A program made the position numbers and the translations under genes. The notes beneath the pieces are model-generated. The model was given only the letters and a program-made list of their open reading frames with translations. It was not told where the DNA came from and did no database searches. A DNA stretch of 64,000 bases from Arthrobacter sp. TPD3018 (GTDB lineage Bacteria; Pseudomonadota; Alphaproteobacteria; Sphingomonadales; Sphingomonadaceae): the NCBI GenBank assembly GCA_003075315.1, contig QDFQ01000002.1, forward strand, positions 334,821-398,820, given 5' to 3'. Within the stretch, counting starts at the first letter, position 1. Each line of letters opens with the position of its first letter. Of this stretch, positions 62,991 through 64,000 are shown piece after piece.

Positions 62991-64000
62991 ATGGCCCGCC
63001 CCCATCGTCCGCTGATCGTGCTGAACGAGCCGCAACGCCGCGTCCTGATGCAGCTGCGCATCGAGGGTGCCGCGCCGCGGACGCGCCTGGCCCAGCGGCT
63101 CGGCATGAACGGCGCGTCGATGACGCGGTTGACGCAATCGCTGCTCGCGCTGGGCTTGATCGAGGAGCTCGATTCGGTCGACGCGCACGCCCGCGGCCGG
63201 CCGATGGTGCCCCTGACCGTGTCGGGCCAGGGCGGCTGGGCGATCGGCGCGGCGCCGCATCCCGGCTGGCTGGAACTGGTCATCGTCGATTTCCGCGGTC
63301 GCGCACTCGCCCATGACGCGACGCCCTTCGACAGTCCCGATCCGCGCGTCTTCGCCCAGGTCGTCGAACAGCGGCTGGCCGCGCTCGCCGCCACGCATGG
63401 CTTCATGCACGGCAAGTTTCTGGGCATGGGCGTCGCGGTGCCGGGCTACGCGATGCCGGGTGATCGCAACCGGCGCATCGTGGTCGACCGCGTGGCGGGC
63501 TGGAACGACGTGCCGCTCGCCGACGTGATCGGCGATGCGCTGGGCATGCCCGTCTGGATCGAGAATGACGCCAGCGCCGCCGCATTGGCCGAATATTATC
63601 AGGACGGCATCATCGGCCGCTACCGATCGGTGCTGACGTTATTCCTGGGCCACGGCATTGGCGGCGGCCTGATTGCCGAGCGCGATCTGTTCCTGGGCGA
63701 ACATGGAAATGCCGGTGAGGTCGGCCGCCTGTTCCCGGCGCATCACGAGCGCCCCTCCGGCATCGACTTGCTGCGCGTGCTGCGCGAAGCGGGCGTCGAC
63801 ATCGATTCGCTCGCCCAGATCGAAACGCTGCTCGACACGCAGGGGCCGCTGATCTCGGCTTGGGCCGACCGGGTGACGCAGCAGCTGGATCAGGCGGTGA
63901 TCAGCGGCACCGTGTGGCTCGATCCGGGCGCGGTGGTCGTCTCCGGCGCCCTGCCCTTGCCGCTGCTGCGGCGGATCGCAGACGGCCTGTCGGCGCGGTG
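62991..64000 (+). CDS. ROK-family transcriptional regulator (partial, 3' end beyond window)
   Basis: Sugar-responsive regulator; 336 codons are visible and the frame is still open at the window end. An N-terminal winged HTH (about 10-75: TRLAQRLGMNGASMTRLTQS, LIEELDSVDA, GRPMVPLTV) is followed by the ROK actin-like fold: GMGVAVPGYAMPGD, WIENDASAAALAEYY with Asp193 at the kinase-base position, and LGHGIGGGLIAERDLFLGEHG. The zinc motif normally following (GHxxx...CxCGxxGC) is absent: the sequence reads EVGRLFPAHHERPSG with no cysteines, so zinc binding is probably lost. It is divergent from the MFS transporter, with a ROK-like operator between them. Confidence 0.92.
   Translation, partial: MARPHRPLIVLNEPQRRVLMQLRIEGAAPRTRLAQRLGMNGASMTRLTQSLLALGLIEELDSVDAHARGRPMVPLTVSGQGGWAIGAAPHPGWLELVIVDFRGRALAHDATPFDSPDPRVFAQVVEQRLAALAATHGFMHGKFLGMGVAVPGYAMPGDRNRRIVVDRVAGWNDVPLADVIGDALGMPVWIENDASAAALAEYYQDGIIGRYRSVLTLFLGHGIGGGLIAERDLFLGEHGNAGEVGRLFPAHHERPSGIDLLRVLREAGVDIDSLAQIETLLDTQGPLISAWADRVTQQLDQAVISGTVWLDPGAVVVSGALPLPLLRRIADGLSAR

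Overview
The window is GC-rich, densely coded bacterial DNA. Its gene content (seven large TonB-dependent receptors, PF04820 flavin halogenases, SapC, LacI/ROK regulators and Tat- or Sec-exported glycosidases) fits a glycan-degrading alphaproteobacterium of the sphingomonad type. That placement is inferred from gene content only; no rRNA or other phylogenetic marker is present. No gap longer than about 275 bp lacks a gene, and I saw no tRNA, rRNA, CRISPR array, insertion sequence or phage gene.

Layout. 0-3.8 kb: a hybrid histidine kinase with a small downstream ORF, then two small unknown genes. 3.7-18.4 kb: a carbohydrate locus with GH43, a DUF6445 protein, an Oar-like receptor, halogenase 1, a GH144-like endoglucanase, a LacI regulator, a BglX-like GH3, a GPH-type sugar symporter and an esterase. 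Copies of the palindrome GTAACCGGTTAC lie in front of the receptor and in the lacI/GH3 divergent region. 18.6-28.5 kb: a large secreted protein of unknown function, a CE2-type acetylesterase divergent from a receptor (two CAATCGATTG palindromes between them), an MFS transporter and a second GH3. 28.6-36.1 kb: receptor, intrinsic terminator, then the overlapping genes sapC, JmjC-like cupin, halogenase 2 and lacI.

36.1-44.3 kb: an ECF sigma/FecR pair divergent from a receptor with an N-terminal STN signalling domain, followed by gamma-glutamyltranspeptidase and an M20 amidohydrolase. 44.5-52.6 kb (minus strand): a second sigma/FecR/STN-receptor cascade followed by a six-hairpin glycosidase-like protein and halogenase 3. 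52.7-54.8 kb: an alpha/beta hydrolase and a DUF1624 (HGSNAT-like) membrane protein. 55-61.5 kb: a receptor coupled to an NPP-type phosphodiesterase, divergent from a related receptor. 61.6-64 kb: an MFS transporter divergent from a ROK-family regulator that runs off the window end.

How the genes work together (inference): each block pairs an outer-membrane importer with its own regulator (LacI, FecI/FecR or ROK) and with periplasmic hydrolases matched to the imported oligomer. The distinctive theme is that three separate receptor loci each carry a flavin-dependent halogenase with intact catalytic Lys and Glu. Two of these loci also carry a putative Fe(II)/2OG-type protein (JmjC-like cupin or DUF6445). 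The biological role of these halogenases is the main open question in the window.
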